34,390 bases of DNA from JAENVU01 sp031362155. GTDB taxonomy: Bacteria > Actinomycetota > Acidimicrobiia > IMCC26256 > JAENVU01. How positions within the stretch are numbered: the stretch's first letter is position 1; each line of letters opens with the position of its first letter. Positions 8,801-17,131 of this stretch are shown here, in pieces. The DNA is taken from contig JANLRZ010000160.1 of the NCBI GenBank assembly GCA_031362155.1, positions 1 to 34,390 on the forward strand, given 5' to 3'. Below the pieces are notes generated by a model. It did no database searches. It was not told the origin of the DNA and saw only the letters and a program-made list of their open reading frames with translations. The position numbers were made by a program, and so were the translations under genes.

Positions 8801-10142
8801 GGTCGAGGTCGAGCTTCCCGACGCGGTCACGGTCGATCAGGTGACGCTCTCGGTCGTGACCGACCGCTGGCATTCGACACCGACGGAGCTGACGGTGTTC
8901 GCCGACGGCGTCGCTATCGGCTCGGCCCCGGTGGTTGTTCCTGCGAAAGCCCGGACCGCCGACCGGCCCGGCGCCACTCCCCTGACCATCCCGACGACAC
9001 CCACCGCCGCCCGGACGATTCGGATCGGCGTCGGCGCGGCAACGCGGCCCGACGGTCCCGAGCCCGCACCGTCTCGCATCCCGCCGGTCGCGCTCGGTGG
9101 GATCGAGATTGCGCCGAGCGCGGTCGCACCCACCACCCCGAAGCTGAACGGGACGTGCCGCACCGACCTCGTCCGACTCGACGGTGCCGCCGTGCCCGTA
9201 CGGATCGACGCCGCGGCCGCCCTCGATACGCGCGCCGGTCTGAAGCTGGCGGCCTGCACGCCGGCAGTTGCGCTCGGAGCCGGAAGCCACCGATTGACCA
9301 CTCCGCGCGGCTGGGACTCCGGACTCGACATCGATCGGATCGTCGTCGATTCGAATGGTCGCGGTGCCCCCGGCACTGGAGGCCTTCTGGTCCCCGCGCC
9401 GGCCACGGCGGGCTCCGCGCGCGTTCATCGGGCGAGCCCGGATCGCGTCACCGCCACTGTCGACTCCGATGGGAGGCCGTTCTGGCTCGTGTACGGCGAG
9501 AGTCACAATGCCGGTTGGCGCGCGACGGTGAAGGGCCGCTCGTTGGGAACACCGACCCTGGCGAACGGCTACGCCAATGCCTGGCTCGTTCGCCCGGACC
9601 AGGCCGGTCCGGTGACGGTCTCGTTGGAATGGACTCCGCAACGCACCGTGTGGTGGAGCATCGGCCTATCGATCGCGGGCGGGTTGACGTGCGTGCTGCT
9701 CGTGGTGCGGCGCCGTCGCCCAGACGGTCATGCCTCCTCGGACTCGAACCTGAGTGACGAACCGCGGCTCATCAACTTCGCGATGTCACACCATCGCGAA
9801 CCAGTGACGCGCACCATTGGCGCGATGGTAGTGACGTTCGCGTTGACGGCCTTCGTCTCCCGGGTCGAGTTCGCCGCCGTCGCCGCACTCGGTGCTCTGG
9901 TCGTCCGCCGGTTCCCGCGGTCGGTCTCTCTGGTCGGGATCGGCGCCGGTGGATTGGTGATCCTCAGTCGCGTCGGCCACCGGCCCGAACTCTCATGGCT
10001 GGCGCTGGCCCTGTTCGCCGTCGCGGTCTTCGTGCCCCGACCGGACCGCACCGGGCCGGATCCCTCAGACGCGGATCCCTCAGTCGCGGATCTCTCAGGC
10101 CCCGTCGATCCGGCTCCGCCTCCCGCGCCGGTCGAGCACTAG
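5850..10142 (+). CDS. AftD-like alpha-(1->3)-arabinofuranosyltransferase family protein (DUF3367), copy 1
   Basis: At 1430 residues this matches the size and layout of mycobacterial AftD. The N-terminal GT-C membrane domain (about residues 18-430) opens with SSDTKQYLYLDPGRFL, then VGAGTVPHQHIGYLFPMGP, both hallmark segments of the family. The large extracytoplasmic part includes two discoidin/galactose-binding-like stretches, AFDGELRTAWR near 740 and AFTSPATTAWTSG near 960. Near 1210 comes WLVYGESHNAGWRATVKG, then C-terminal membrane helices. AftD adds arabinofuranose from decaprenyl-phosphoryl-arabinose to envelope arabinans; whether this organism makes arabinan is not shown. It is divergent from the GT39 operon, with 84 bases between starts. 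Its last 48 bases overlap the convergent paralog. The tail is three five-residue repeats (DPSDA-DPSVA-DLSGP). Confidence 0.85.
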   Translation: MGQTETRSPRGPVRRPAPEVIGAIVLAYLPCFLSSPGRLSSDTKQYLYLDPGRFLTRVPWLWDPHVGAGTVPHQHIGYLFPMGPFFWVGQQLGLPDWVVQRFWLGTISLVAVLGARWLFLRLGLSRTAAGVAALVYLLSPYQLSFTARMSILLLPWAALPWVVGLTMRAARRGGWRDPALIGLIVLTIGAVNASALLLMAIGPALWLALELGGGRDRARAALGVAGKVGLLSGIVSLWWLAGLWAQGSYGLPVLQLTENVRTISTASTPGDILRGLGNWFFYGYDRSGFSLIQTSAYVSGRVVVLTSFAVPALALTSGALVRWRHRTYFAACIVVGTIVGVGAWPFDDTTIYGRLWRTFTDRSALGLALRNTPRVVPIVVLGVAGLLGAGVGALRWPRARSLAVAGVAALVVLAFLPVWRNGYFTPGTERPESIPGYWNRAVDTLDRGSHQTRILEIPGSSFATYRWGNTVEPVTPGLTDRPYLAREVLPYGSPESVNLLDAFDRRLQNGSFEPDTLAPISRLFGVGTIALRSDLAYDRSGSPHPREMWSALTQPLAAGIDPPRSFGPVVAPIDSVRDATDLRTNSTATDPRAVSIFSVQDAVPIVRAAPDTDPIVLAGDGDGIVDLAAAGLINGQERILELAAESSAGLRHALETDARLVVTDTNRRRVTSFFSSIRDTKGSTERARQTTHDVNGYDGHFEPFADSSARAHTVVEQVGGRVDASADGGAERPEDRAARAFDGELRTAWRVGGVDPAGEWIEVRPARPVTASEVTLVQPTGLPRDRWVTDVEVTINHSPSIRATLGPASFTPAGQRIAFPTTKVRSLRVTIRGTHLPPFEPIFANAVGFAEIRLGDLRIGETVRLPTDLTRRVGRAAASHPLAIVMTRLRQETGSEGRQDEELALDRRFVTPDSRRYGLTGTVRVNPDASDEALDTLLHTAAPGTDYRSSSRLSGSLDARASRAFTSPATTAWTSGYGPQAGQWVEVELPDAVTVDQVTLSVVTDRWHSTPTELTVFADGVAIGSAPVVVPAKARTADRPGATPLTIPTTPTAARTIRIGVGAATRPDGPEPAPSRIPPVALGGIEIAPSAVAPTTPKLNGTCRTDLVRLDGAAVPVRIDAAAALDTRAGLKLAACTPAVALGAGSHRLTTPRGWDSGLDIDRIVVDSNGRGAPGTGGLLVPAPATAGSARVHRASPDRVTATVDSDGRPFWLVYGESHNAGWRATVKGRSLGTPTLANGYANAWLVRPDQAGPVTVSLEWTPQRTVWWSIGLSIAGGLTCVLLVVRRRRPDGHASSDSNLSDEPRLINFAMSHHREPVTRTIGAMVVTFALTAFVSRVEFAAVAALGALVVRRFPRSVSLVGIGAGGLVILSRVGHRPELSWLALALFAVAVFVPRPDRTGPDPSDADPSVADLSGPVDPAPPPAPVEH
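10059..10103. repeat. Three tandem 15-bp units across the convergent AftD-like gene ends
   Basis: Units 10059-10073 and 10074-10088 differ at one base (gatccctcagacgcg and gatccctcagtcgcg). The third, 10089-10103, is diverged (gatctctcaggcccc). Fifteen bases keep frame, so copy 1 gains five-residue repeats. On the minus strand each unit carries TGA in the frame of copy 2: the real stop at 10095-10097 plus in-frame backups at 10080-10082 and 10065-10067. Confidence 0.85.
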
Positions 10143-13100
10143 CCCGATCAGCGCGTTGGCGCCGAGGACGACGATCGCAATCCAGCCCAACGTTCGCGCG
10201 CGGGGGAAGAGCGTGGGCCATTCGAAGATCGGCGGCAGTTCGTACCTCGCCTGGCGATACGCGATATAGCCGCCGGCCAGGACGATCGCCCCGACGGGCA
10301 CCAGGTCGAGGACGCGGCGGATCCGCCGATCCCGCAGCGCACCCAAGACCGCCACACCAAGCACCACACCGATCACCGGACGTACGACGATGGCACCGAG
10401 GACTCCGACCAGGCCGGCGGTCAGGCCGGCCACCACCCAACTGGCCGACCGGACGGGGGCCGTCAGCTCGAGCGTCGGTGTGCCGGCGACATCCAGCACC
10501 AACGCGCGGAGATCGACGCGACGGGAACGGGCATGGGAGAACGCAACGATCCCGAGACACAGCATGATGGCCACCACCGACAGGGCAATCGACCGCTGGA
10601 CGGTGCGCTCCGGCATCCATTCGAGTTCGATCGCGACCGTTGGGGTCTTGGGTGAGATCAACCAGCCGTTGGCAAACCCGTCGACGAGTCGGGACGCCCC
10701 GAGGTCCTTGCCGTTCACGGTCGCGTGCCATCCCGAGTTATCGCTCTGGCCGAGGACGAACCAGAAGGGTTCCCTCGCGTCGACGACTTCGGCCGATATC
10801 CGGGCGCGCCCGGACCGGACCACTGTGACCGTCGGCGCGGTCGGCGCGGGGTCCTGGGCCAAGGTGCCGGCGACGCCGAGTCGATCGCTGGCCGCACCCG
10901 TTGGGGCGCTGGCCCAGACCAGACGATCGACCACGAAGCCCGTCGCCGCTCCCGTCGTCGTGCGTACTTCATGCGCGCCGGCACTGAGTTGTGCGCTCAG
11001 CACCGTGGCGCGTCTGGAACACGGGGCCAGATGGATCGGACGGAGCGCGACTGCGTCGGCCGTCGAGCCGACGAGGGTGGCCGCGACCGGCACACCGTCG
11101 ATCCGGACGAGATCATCGCGACACGACCGCGGCATCTCGGCCGGAGGGCGAACCGCCGCGAGTCCGGGAATGCCGAACTCGGCGATCGCGGCCGGCGCCT
11201 CGACATCACAGCCGCAGTCGTACTCCCGGGTGAGGACCGAGCGGACCTTGCTGATCCGGATGTCGATCGCTTCACCGCGAATGGCCCGGAAGTTCGCCGC
11301 CACCGGCACGGTTGCGTCCGGGGTCGTTGCATCCGGCGGCACCTCGAGGGGGACCGTGCGTCGTTCGCCCTGGTCAGTCCGGATGTCGAGTTCGGTCGGA
11401 ACACTGTGGCGTCCGTCCGCGACCAGCTCGAGTTGGAGGTGGTCCAACGTCCGACGAGCACCAAAGTCGATGTGCACGGTCGAGCCCACGGCCGTCTTGA
11501 ACGGGGTCGTCCAGGCGGTGGCGGGGTCGTGGTCGAGCGCGGTCGACGCACGCACCGCCGGGGCGTCGAGCAGGCGCGCCGATGAGGTCGCAGTGATCGG
11601 TCCCGTGTAGCCGACGGCGCGATCGATCGCCGCGTCGTCACGATTCCGAGCCACACGCACATCGCCGGCGACCGCGAACGCGCGCGCCGTCGGGAGGGTG
11701 AAGGAGCGGACCAGCTCGACCTCGGGGTCGACCCGGGCGGGCAGCGGCGGCACGCGGTCCCGATTCATCAGGAGCACCAGCGGCCGGGTGGCCGACGCCG
11801 ACCCCACCATCCGCAACAAGTCCTGGGGCATCTGGATGATTTCCCGGATGCGGACCGGGGTTCCCTGGGCGTCGACCAGGCGGACCTCCCCGAACCCCAC
11901 GGGGCTCAGACCTCCGAAGATGATCTTCTCGCCCGCGTTGGTGCCGCGGACCTCGATTTCGAAGGTCGAGAAGCGGCGGCGAGCGAACCGCACCGTCTCG
12001 CCAATCTCGCGGCGCGACTTCGGTCCCAATGTCACCGGCGTCTCGTGACCTCCGTCGAATCGCAGCGTGGCGTCGGTGATGAACCGATCGTTCGGCGCGG
12101 TGAGCACCTGCACGAGATTCACGCGGTCGGTCGTGGTCGGTCGGTCCAGAGTGATGCGGATGCGCTGACCCTGGACTTCGTCGAACTGGCCGGTGCGCCA
12201 CGAAGTGAACGGGTCCGCGTCGAACGCCCGCGCCGGTCGGTCTTCGGGCGTGTAGCTGATCGCGTTGCCGTAGTGGTCGGCCCGCACGCTGCGCGCACCC
12301 ACCAAGCGGGTGAACGTCTGGGAATCGCGCCGAGCATCGGGAAAGAGATCGAGCCGAGAGTCCGATTCATCGCGCTGGAGCGGGTGACTGCCCGGCCCCT
12401 CCGTATATCCCGACGTCTCGGTGAGGCTGCTCCAGCGCCGCCCGCGATCGCGGTTGGTGTCGGTCACGACCAGGGTGGCGCCGCGATCGACTTCGCGCCG
12501 GAGCGCCGCCGCGTCCTTGTCATAGGACCCGGAGTACAAGAGCGCGGTTCCCGCATCGATGAGGCCGGCCTCGGCCGCGTCGACCACACCCTCGCCATCA
12601 CCCGCCATGATCACTGGTCGGGCCGCCGAGGTCGCGCGCACGATCGGTTGCGGGCGCTCGACCGCGAAGACCTGCACCGGCGGCGGGATCGAATGCACTC
12701 CGGGCTCGAGGATTGCCTGCTCGTCGAGGAACGGGAACTCGGTGCTCTGCGTCGAGGTCGCCGTCCCGAACGACACCGGGTCGCGCAAACCCGATGGCGT
12801 CGGCGTGAACAGCACTGACGTGAACTGCGGTCGCAGCAACCGGTAGCGCTCGAACTGGATGTCGTTGCGCAACACAATGTCGCCGACCCCCATCAGTCGC
12901 GCCAACGGAGCGATGGCGTCGGGGCTCAACAATCGGTTCTGGACGCGCAGGTCGAACGCGTTGAGCAGATTGGCCGATGCCGCGGAGCCGTACGGGATCA
13001 CTTCGCGGGCGACGTACGGGCGGTCCATGATCCCGGGGGTGATCGGATCGACGGTCTGGCCCCATCGGTACGACCCGAAGTCCGAGCCCGGGAGTTCGAG

Positions 13101-14516
13101 GACCCTGGTATCGGTTCCGGCCGCGTCGAGATGCGCAGCGGCTTCCTTCCAGTAGGTCGGGATGTCCTCCGGCCGCTGCAAGTTGTCGCCGTAGAAACCG
13201 CCGGTCCAGAGCGCCGGCAGGTTGAGGAAGAGCAGCAGTCCGACCAGGATGGGGATTGCGACGCGGAACTGCGGTCGCGACCAGGTCGCGGCCCGCGCCA
13301 CCAGCGCCGTGACCCCGGCGCCGATCAGCGCTGCGAGTCCGAGCACAACCAGGGGCACCGCTCGGCCGGTCGAGCGCAACGCGAACGCGACCGACGACTC
13401 CTGGGACAGCTTCTTGAACGCTCCACCCAACGGCGTCGGCGACGCGTACGGATGAGCACCGACGGCCACGACGGCACCGGCCACGATCACGAGCATGAAG
13501 TAGGCCCGGTGGCGCCAACGGACGAATGCCGCCGACAGGAACGCGACGGCGGGGATCGCGTACGACACGACGATCAGCGTCGGGTGTTGGGTGTATCCCG
13601 TACTCGCCTCGATCCACGGGCCGAGACGATCTCGACCGTAGAAGAACCAGTATCCGAGGCCGCGCAACACTTCGTTCGGCAGCGTGGTGCGCGACACCAC
13701 GCTCATCGTCTCGGTGTACTTCAGGATGTTGAGGCCGTACCCGCCTTGGGCCCACAAGCCCGACATCCACCACGCCGATGCGAGGAGCGTGAGGAGGCCG
13801 ATCTTGCCGACGATGCTCAGCACTCGACGCCAATCGACCTCGCGGTCGACGAACAGGGCGTAAGGAATCCACAGCACCGGAGCCAGACCCGCGAAGACCA
13901 GTGCCGTGAGGTTCACGCTGCCGATGACCTGAATCAGCAGCGCGAACAACGCCGCATGGCGCCAGCCGCCGCGGCGGAGACCCCGGATCAAGAAGGCCAG
14001 CATCCACGGCAAGCCGGCCCACGGGAGCAACAGCACCGAAAGGCGCGCGGCGTACTCCAACCAGTAGGGGCTCAGGACGAAGACCAACGCGCCGATGGGC
14101 GCGCCGGCACCACGGAGGTCGATGGTGCGGAACAGGTACAGCATGCCGAGGCCGGCCGCGAACAGGATCGAACCGAGCCAGATCCGCTGCGCCACCCAGT
14201 CCGGGACGCCGAGGTGCTCCATCGCCCAGTAGTAGGGACCCATCGGGAAGAGGTATCCGATGTTCTGATGGGTGACGGTGCCCATCCCGATGTTCGCGTC
14301 CCACATCGACCAAGCGCGACTCAATACCCGGCCCGGGTCGAGGTACAGGTACTGCTTCGTGTCGGCAACGACTCGCCCAGTGTGGGCGATGAGCACCGGG
14401 ACGTACGCGAGCAGGGCGAGGAGCGCGTATCCGATCTGGCGTTCGCGCGCGGAGGACCGCCGCACCCGGGCGTTCGAGTCCCATCCTGCGACCTGGCTCA
14501 TGCCGCCGTCGTTCAT
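10095..14516 (-). CDS. AftD-like alpha-(1->3)-arabinofuranosyltransferase family protein (DUF3367), copy 2
   Basis: This 1473-residue paralog of the convergent neighbour shares its landmarks: ADTKQYLYLDPGRVL, IGMGTVTHQNIGYLFPMGP, LSVLLLPWAGLPW, GLWAQGGYGL, a discoidin-like AFDADPFTSWR, FWFVLGQSDNSGWHATVNG and C-terminal helices. The THQNIGYLFPMGPYYW segment looks closer to mycobacterial AftD than that of copy 1. The start at ATG 14516 (MNDGGMSQVA) overlaps the upstream GT39 stop by 4 bases (ATGA). A frame extension to 14666 would lie inside that gene and is rejected. It is therefore the second gene of a two-gene operon. The expected location is the inner membrane with a large external domain, using lipid-linked pentose. 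Acceptor unknown. Confidence 0.87.
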   Translation of the reverse strand: MNDGGMSQVAGWDSNARVRRSSARERQIGYALLALLAYVPVLIAHTGRVVADTKQYLYLDPGRVLSRAWSMWDANIGMGTVTHQNIGYLFPMGPYYWAMEHLGVPDWVAQRIWLGSILFAAGLGMLYLFRTIDLRGAGAPIGALVFVLSPYWLEYAARLSVLLLPWAGLPWMLAFLIRGLRRGGWRHAALFALLIQVIGSVNLTALVFAGLAPVLWIPYALFVDREVDWRRVLSIVGKIGLLTLLASAWWMSGLWAQGGYGLNILKYTETMSVVSRTTLPNEVLRGLGYWFFYGRDRLGPWIEASTGYTQHPTLIVVSYAIPAVAFLSAAFVRWRHRAYFMLVIVAGAVVAVGAHPYASPTPLGGAFKKLSQESSVAFALRSTGRAVPLVVLGLAALIGAGVTALVARAATWSRPQFRVAIPILVGLLLFLNLPALWTGGFYGDNLQRPEDIPTYWKEAAAHLDAAGTDTRVLELPGSDFGSYRWGQTVDPITPGIMDRPYVAREVIPYGSAASANLLNAFDLRVQNRLLSPDAIAPLARLMGVGDIVLRNDIQFERYRLLRPQFTSVLFTPTPSGLRDPVSFGTATSTQSTEFPFLDEQAILEPGVHSIPPPVQVFAVERPQPIVRATSAARPVIMAGDGEGVVDAAEAGLIDAGTALLYSGSYDKDAAALRREVDRGATLVVTDTNRDRGRRWSSLTETSGYTEGPGSHPLQRDESDSRLDLFPDARRDSQTFTRLVGARSVRADHYGNAISYTPEDRPARAFDADPFTSWRTGQFDEVQGQRIRITLDRPTTTDRVNLVQVLTAPNDRFITDATLRFDGGHETPVTLGPKSRREIGETVRFARRRFSTFEIEVRGTNAGEKIIFGGLSPVGFGEVRLVDAQGTPVRIREIIQMPQDLLRMVGSASATRPLVLLMNRDRVPPLPARVDPEVELVRSFTLPTARAFAVAGDVRVARNRDDAAIDRAVGYTGPITATSSARLLDAPAVRASTALDHDPATAWTTPFKTAVGSTVHIDFGARRTLDHLQLELVADGRHSVPTELDIRTDQGERRTVPLEVPPDATTPDATVPVAANFRAIRGEAIDIRISKVRSVLTREYDCGCDVEAPAAIAEFGIPGLAAVRPPAEMPRSCRDDLVRIDGVPVAATLVGSTADAVALRPIHLAPCSRRATVLSAQLSAGAHEVRTTTGAATGFVVDRLVWASAPTGAASDRLGVAGTLAQDPAPTAPTVTVVRSGRARISAEVVDAREPFWFVLGQSDNSGWHATVNGKDLGASRLVDGFANGWLISPKTPTVAIELEWMPERTVQRSIALSVVAIMLCLGIVAFSHARSRRVDLRALVLDVAGTPTLELTAPVRSASWVVAGLTAGLVGVLGAIVVRPVIGVVLGVAVLGALRDRRIRRVLDLVPVGAIVLAGGYIAYRQARYELPPIFEWPTLFPRARTLGWIAIVVLGANALIGLVLDRRGRRSRIDGA

Positions 14517-16078
14517 GGATCGAATCTCCGCACCTCGACCGTGTCGCCATCGGGTCCGTCGAACGATCGGGCCACTGGCGCCGCAGTGCGAGCGCGACTC
14601 AACGCGTTGACGACCGCTTCGCACTTCGTGCCGAAGGTGCGGTATCCCGGAGACCAGACGATCCACACCCGGCCGCGTCCCGTCCGGGCGACGACGGCGT
14701 CGGCAAACCGCTCGGCGTCGGCCGCACGGTTGCGATCGGCGTAGTCGGTCCAGTCGACGAAGCGGGGCGATCCCAGGTCGGGGAATCGGAACTGGCGCAC
14801 TCCGCTCGGAAGCAATCGTGCGGTGCTCGGGCCGAGCTGATCCGGGCAGTACGCGATCACGTCACCGGGCGCCAGATCGGCGCGCACCATCGTCGCGATG
14901 GGCCCCGAGGGGGTGCGGACTCGACGACTCGAGCGGATGCCGCCCAACAGCCCGAGCCCAACGAGCCCGACCAGGACGATCGCCCGCACCCGGACGTCGC
15001 CGATCGCGACGATGCCCAACGCGACGGTCAAGGCGATGCACGGGAACACGACCGCGGCGTACCGATCCTGGAAGCCGACGCCGGCGATCGACGATCCCAC
15101 GATGCCCACGACGAAGGTCGCGAGCCCGACGACGACCACCGCCCGCGCGGCCACCGACGGCGCCGCGGCTGCGTGGCGGAACCCGATGATCAACATCACC
15201 ACCGCCAGCCCGAGGAGGGCAACCAAGACCGCGATGTTGGGCCAACCCTCGGGGTTTCGTCCGCCACCGAACGCGACCATGGCTTTGACCGTGCCCCCGA
15301 CCGGTGAGGTCGCGGTGTCCCATGGCGTTCCGGTGTGGCCCAGTTGCCGACGGAACGTCGGCACCCACGGCACGAAGATCAGAACACCGCCCATAACACC
15401 GAGCAGGAGACGGCGCGCGGGCGGCAGGCCTCGAACCGCACCGATCAGGAGCGCCACGAACACCACCGCCACCATGAAGAACGACCAGTACTGCGTGAGC
15501 AGCAGCGCGCCCGTGATGATCGCGATCGCGACGAGCCGAAGCGGGGTGGGGGCCCGCCACGCGTCGACGCCGACGATGATCCCGAGGAACACGAGCACCA
15601 TCGCCAGCGAATACATGCGGGCTTCGGTCGAGTAATGGATCGCGTACGGCGACACCGCCACGATGATCATCGCGGTGAACCCCAACCATCGGGACTCGCT
15701 CCGACTCCGACCGAGCCGGGTCCCGGCGACGTAGGCCAGACCGACCGCAACGACACCGAACAGCCCCGACAGCGACCGCACCGCGACCGAACTCGTCCCG
15801 AAGACACCGATCCAGGCGTGGAGGAGCACGTAGTAGAGGGGAGGTGCGCCGTCGCGCAGCAGTGCATCCCGGAGTTGGTCGAGGGGCAGACCCGCGATGT
15901 TCACTGTCAGGGCCTCGTCGAGCCACAGATCGGGTTGGGCCATGAACCGCAACGCGGTCGCGACCGCGAGCACCAGAGCGATGCCGACGCCTAGCGCCGG
16001 CGGAATACCCCGAGGGGGTTCGGCAGACGCCGGAGGCGATGGTGGCGCGTCGACGGACGGCGAGTCGTGGTCGTTCAT
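14513..16078 (-). CDS. GT39/ArnT-like membrane glycosyltransferase
   Basis: A 521-residue polytopic protein with a proline-rich cytoplasmic N terminus of about 28 residues. The first helix is followed by DLWLDEALT (Asp54-Glu55), the catalytic-loop signature of PMT-2/ArnT type GT-C enzymes. The family segment STEARMYSLAM follows after helix 4, and about ten more hydrophobic segments and a soluble tail of about 130 residues complete it. No Shine-Dalgarno sequence precedes ATG 16078, but a TACGCT box lies eleven bases upstream, suggesting a very short leader. It is coupled by ATGA to AftD-like copy 2, so the two probably act on the same envelope glycan. Donor and acceptor are not identifiable. 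Confidence 0.85.
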   Translation of the reverse strand: MNDHDSPSVDAPPSPPASAEPPRGIPPALGVGIALVLAVATALRFMAQPDLWLDEALTVNIAGLPLDQLRDALLRDGAPPLYYVLLHAWIGVFGTSSVAVRSLSGLFGVVAVGLAYVAGTRLGRSRSESRWLGFTAMIIVAVSPYAIHYSTEARMYSLAMVLVFLGIIVGVDAWRAPTPLRLVAIAIITGALLLTQYWSFFMVAVVFVALLIGAVRGLPPARRLLLGVMGGVLIFVPWVPTFRRQLGHTGTPWDTATSPVGGTVKAMVAFGGGRNPEGWPNIAVLVALLGLAVVMLIIGFRHAAAAPSVAARAVVVVGLATFVVGIVGSSIAGVGFQDRYAAVVFPCIALTVALGIVAIGDVRVRAIVLVGLVGLGLLGGIRSSRRVRTPSGPIATMVRADLAPGDVIAYCPDQLGPSTARLLPSGVRQFRFPDLGSPRFVDWTDYADRNRAADAERFADAVVARTGRGRVWIVWSPGYRTFGTKCEAVVNALSRARTAAPVARSFDGPDGDTVEVRRFDP

Positions 16079-16089
16079 GCGGGTGTCGC

Positions 16090-16095
16090 AGCGTA
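16090..16095 (-). promoter_or_regulatory. -10-like box TACGCT for the GT39-AftD operon
   Basis: TACGCT on the minus strand lies eleven bases before ATG 16078, the same hexamer and nearly the same distance as at AftD-like copy 1. No recognisable -35 or Shine-Dalgarno sequence accompanies it. Confidence 0.35.
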
Positions 16096-16150
16096 CCGGG
16101 CGGTCTTCCTGGGCCGGGTCGATGCCGCGCGGACCTGAGGGTGCGAGGTC

Positions 16151-17131
16151 TCAGGTTTGGATGGCGGGGATGACCTCGGCGGCGAAACGTTCGAGGCTTT
16201 CCGAGCCAGGAAAATCACGGAACCACAGCACGAATTCCGAACACCCGGCATCGACGAATGCCTGTACCTTCTCGGTGACCTGCTCCGCCGTCCCCACGAA
16301 GTTGTCCCGAACGTATTCGTCGGGATTGCCCCGTCCCCAGAGCGAGCCGCCGCCGGTGGAGTTCATCCACGACGCGAGGTCGGCGTCGGTGTCGAAGAGC
16401 CGGCAGTCGGGACCGTGGGTCCGCACGATGGTCTCGAACTCGCGCCCGACCTCGCGACAGTGTCCGGCCAGCACCTCGGACTTGTGGACGAACGCCTCGA
16501 GCCCGACTTGCCAGTTGGTCGCGTCGGCGTGCCGCGCCGCGATCCGCAGGGTGACTCGTTCTCCCCCGCCACCGACCCAGATCGGCGGACGCGGCGAGCG
16601 AATCGGCTTGGGGTCACAGAAGGCCCCGTCGAACTGCAGGTGCTCACCGGAGAAGTCGACCGTCTCCTCGCTCCACAGACGCGGAATCACGGTGAGGGTC
16701 TCTTCGAGGACCGCGAGCCGTGTGCGGTCGGGCAGGTACTCGTATCCATACGCCTGGTATTCACGGTCGAACCAACCCGCACCGATCCCGAGGATCAACC
16801 GGCCCCCCGAGAACACGTCGACGCAGGCAGCCTCCTTGGCGAGCAATCCCGGATTGCGGTAGCTGGCACAGGTCACCAGTTGGCCCAGTTCGGCTCGCTC
16901 GGTGACCTGGCTCAAGGCCGCCAGCATGGTGAACGCCTCGAAGCAGTGCGTGGCTTCCCGCCGAGGAACCGTCTCGACGTGGTCGTACACCCACAGATGG
17001 TCGTAGCCGATCTGCTCCGCGAGTTGGGCCAATTCCACTGACCGGGCCCAGGCGTCGGCGGCGCTCCAGCCCGAGTACTCCAGCTTCCAGCCCTGGGGCA
17101 CGAAGGCGCCGAACCGGATCGGGTGACTCAT
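16151..17131 (-). CDS. LLM-class F420/flavin-dependent oxidoreductase, Rv1855c-like
   Basis: A 326-residue luciferase-like TIM-barrel protein. The N terminus IRFGAFVPQGW, DHLWVYDHV near residue 45, RAELGQLVTCASYRNPGLLAKEA, then GRLILGIGAGWFDREYQAYGY and PPIWVGGGGERVTLRIAARHAD are typical of the probable F420-dependent Rv1855c family. The cofactor is expected to be F420 or flavin and the substrate is unknown. ATG 17131 overlaps the VOC gene stop by 4 bases (ATGA). A frame extension to 17629 runs across the VOC gene and is rejected. It is the last gene of the operon with the zinc alcohol dehydrogenase and VOC protein, suggesting a three-step redox and rearrangement of a small molecule. Confidence 0.88.
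   Translation of the reverse strand: MSHPIRFGAFVPQGWKLEYSGWSAADAWARSVELAQLAEQIGYDHLWVYDHVETVPRREATHCFEAFTMLAALSQVTERAELGQLVTCASYRNPGLLAKEAACVDVFSGGRLILGIGAGWFDREYQAYGYEYLPDRTRLAVLEETLTVIPRLWSEETVDFSGEHLQFDGAFCDPKPIRSPRPPIWVGGGGERVTLRIAARHADATNWQVGLEAFVHKSEVLAGHCREVGREFETIVRTHGPDCRLFDTDADLASWMNSTGGGSLWGRGNPDEYVRDNFVGTAEQVTEKVQAFVDAGCSEFVLWFRDFPGSESLERFAAEVIPAIQT

Noticed and set aside
7326..9641. A 771-codon open frame antisense to AftD-like copy 1
   Set aside because: GC-rich codon bias of the real gene leaves stops rare on the opposite strand; the product is Arg/Gly/Asp-rich with no domain.
10059..10103. Possible CRISPR-like or origin iteron repeat
   Set aside because: Only three adjacent 15-bp units without spacers, inside coding sequence.
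12598..14550. A 650-codon open frame in another frame of the AftD-like copy 2 region
   Set aside because: Low-complexity Arg/Pro/Gly sequence, no motif; the AftD frame is unmistakable.
13131..14744. A 537-codon plus-strand frame across AftD-like copy 2
   Set aside because: Antisense shadow, strongly charged repeat-like composition, no start signal.
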